7,679 nucleotides of DNA, from the NCBI GenBank assembly GCA_017430675.1, contig JAFRMM010000038.1, positions 1-7,679 on the forward strand, in the 5' to 3' direction. Below are positions 7,401-7,679 of this stretch, piece after piece. This stretch comes from Prevotella sp. (GTDB lineage Bacteria > Bacteroidota > Bacteroidia > Bacteroidales > Bacteroidaceae). The translations under genes and the position numbers were made by a program. The notes beneath the pieces are model-generated. The model was not told the DNA's origin. It made no database searches and saw nothing but the letters and a program-made list of their open reading frames with translations. Position 1 is the first letter of the stretch; every line of letters begins with the position of its first letter.

Positions 7401-7659
7401 CAACGTCGAGGCCACGGTAGCCGACGAAGTCGAGGTGGAGGGTCAGGGGAAACTCCTGCCTAGTGGAGAGACTGAACTTACCGTCAATATCGGTGATGAC
7501 ACCTTGTTTGTCGGTCTTCACAATGACGGAGGCCCCGATCAGCGGGTAGCCCGTCTGGGCATCGATGACGCGCCCTGTTATCACGTTCTGGGCGTAGACC
7601 GTGCCCGTTGCAAGCACAAGTAGGGCTTGCAACAAGAAATGTTGCAATAGTTTTCTCAT
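4450..7659 (-). CDS. SusC/RagA-family TonB-dependent outer-membrane glycan transporter
   Basis: This 1069-residue outer-membrane barrel imports oligosaccharides using TonB/ExbBD energy, in complex with the SusD lipoprotein. A signal peptide covers residues 1-23 (cleavage near VYA/QN). A carboxypeptidase-regulatory-like beta domain follows at about 25-100 (VITGRVIDAQTGYPLIGASV, then the DIDGKFSL motif). Next is the SusC linker DEVVVIGYGQ (107-116), then the plug at about 120-240 with LRGQGNLDNTANPYILVDG and the family signature SVLKDASASAIYGARAAYG (206-224). The rest is the beta barrel, ending in LRLKNVTLSYDLP, FTGENLLTFS and a last strand that finishes FSFGLIVNL, with leucine where phenylalanine is more common. 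The length is typical. The ATG at 7659 is chosen because it directly opens the signal peptide. It is the first visible gene of the operon. GC falls from about 57% over the N-terminal domain to 38-48% in most sampled plug and barrel stretches. Confidence 0.96.
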   Translation of the reverse strand: MRKLLQHFLLQALLVLATGTVYAQNVITGRVIDAQTGYPLIGASVIVKTDKQGVITDIDGKFSLSTRQEFPLTLHLDFVGYRGLDVDVYDNSEAIEIQLQENYRFTDEVVVIGYGQRKKENLAGSVSQVNGDELILRPVTDASQSLQGIVPGLLITNSQTSRPGATASLTLRGQGNLDNTANPYILVDGVEMSLSDIDPNDIENISVLKDASASAIYGARAAYGVILVTTKKGKSSKPTISYHGSISWSTPTKMPKMVNGYEFAKYFNAACVNSGFAKQYSDEKLDLLQQYIEDPSSVDPWFELSPSASLNPAFENTGSGVGNVDYFKLHYKDFAFKHNHNVSVSGGNDKTQYYLSGGFYDEDGILRFADLGYKRVTGNSNLQTQATKWLKLKLNVKYLYSVNDTPFGDGAYSEQFYHSLARFRPTVSEIDPNGNYTELSMVPYFSSGTYTKTISNQFTITPALEVEPIKNWKIFLDYTYRQNLESYKALNVAPLIYAADGVTTSKGIRADLGASADGKFTRSESTPHYQTLNLYTTYDLTLKKKHNFTLTIGYQQEDYTYSYLKNVVTGVFSTSNPSVSLSSGDQTIIDTRYSWATQGYFGRFNYDYDNRYIIEIDGRYDGSSRFASDHRWGFFPSTSVAWNISNEKFLKPLKHTLSTLKLRASYGKLGNQNGAAVYTFASTMSLSSALGGYIFADGRHSYTTAAPVVDPSTTWEKVTSKNVGVDFGLFDNKLTGSFDIFQRDTKDMLGPSADFADLFGASSPKTNNANMRNRGWELSLNYRGNIGNDITFQIGGLISDATSEVTAYENPTGTSPSSNWYVGKYVGEIWGYRADGLIQTQDEADAYNSTYDTSYLTGQAWTPGDIKYKDLNGDNKINNGSDVLGDTGDLTIIGNTTPRYQYSINGSINWKGITLSALFQGVGKRDFSPASGDVYFWGSGAYAQVTVFEEHLDYWTPDNPNAYYPKPYTGAVGVISNYRNKTSLPTDLYLQNAAYLRLKNVTLSYDLPKQLISSLGVNKVQVYFTGENLLTFSSIKDMLDPETVFVSSLGAGKNYPINKVFSFGLIVNL

Positions 7660-7679
7660 AAAAACAATCTTTTGTGTTA

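Overview
The window looks like a chromosomal segment from a gut or rumen Bacteroidota, most likely in the Prevotella/Bacteroides group. The grounds are a SusC/SusD pair, a serine-type sulfatase with an exported N-terminus, weak Shine-Dalgarno sequences, and two copies of the Bacteroidota promoter (TTG, 20 bases, TAnnTTTG). Base composition is mixed: about 55-58% GC at both window edges, lower inside SusC, and AT-rich between genes. The species cannot be fixed from this sequence alone.

Layout from left to right. Positions 1-524 hold the N-terminal 174 residues of an ATP-grasp protein on the minus strand, which runs off the left edge. Positions 525-921 are a non-coding stretch of about 400 bases. 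It contains a minus-strand promoter for the ATP-grasp gene, a short questionable ORF, a compound palindrome, a well-formed plus-strand promoter with no recognisable gene behind it, and a strong hairpin just past the end of the sulfatase gene. Positions 922-7659 are one minus-strand block read from right to left: SusC-like TonB-dependent transporter (7659-4450), SusD-like lipoprotein (4436-2637), then a family S1 sulfatase (2592-922). The gaps are 13 and 44 bases, so the three are almost certainly one operon. The last 20 bases lie upstream of SusC and are too few to show its promoter.

Together the three genes form a compact polysaccharide-utilisation locus (PUL), or the visible part of one. 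The SusD lipoprotein captures a glycan at the cell surface, the SusC barrel imports it with TonB energy, and the sulfatase removes sulfate esters, probably in the periplasm. The sulfatase implies a sulfated substrate such as mucin O-glycans, a glycosaminoglycan or an algal glycan. No glycoside hydrolase, lyase, hybrid two-component regulator or ECF-sigma/anti-sigma pair is visible; these could lie to the right of the window. The sulfatase uses serine, so it depends on an anaerobic sulfatase-maturating enzyme encoded elsewhere.

The protein-coding content belongs to known families. The least explained part is 747-915, where a consensus promoter points into the 3' end of the operon and is followed about 100 bases later by a hairpin that folds with a GUGA loop on the plus strand. 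This could be an unannotated small or antisense RNA, or a promoter orphaned when the PUL was inserted.
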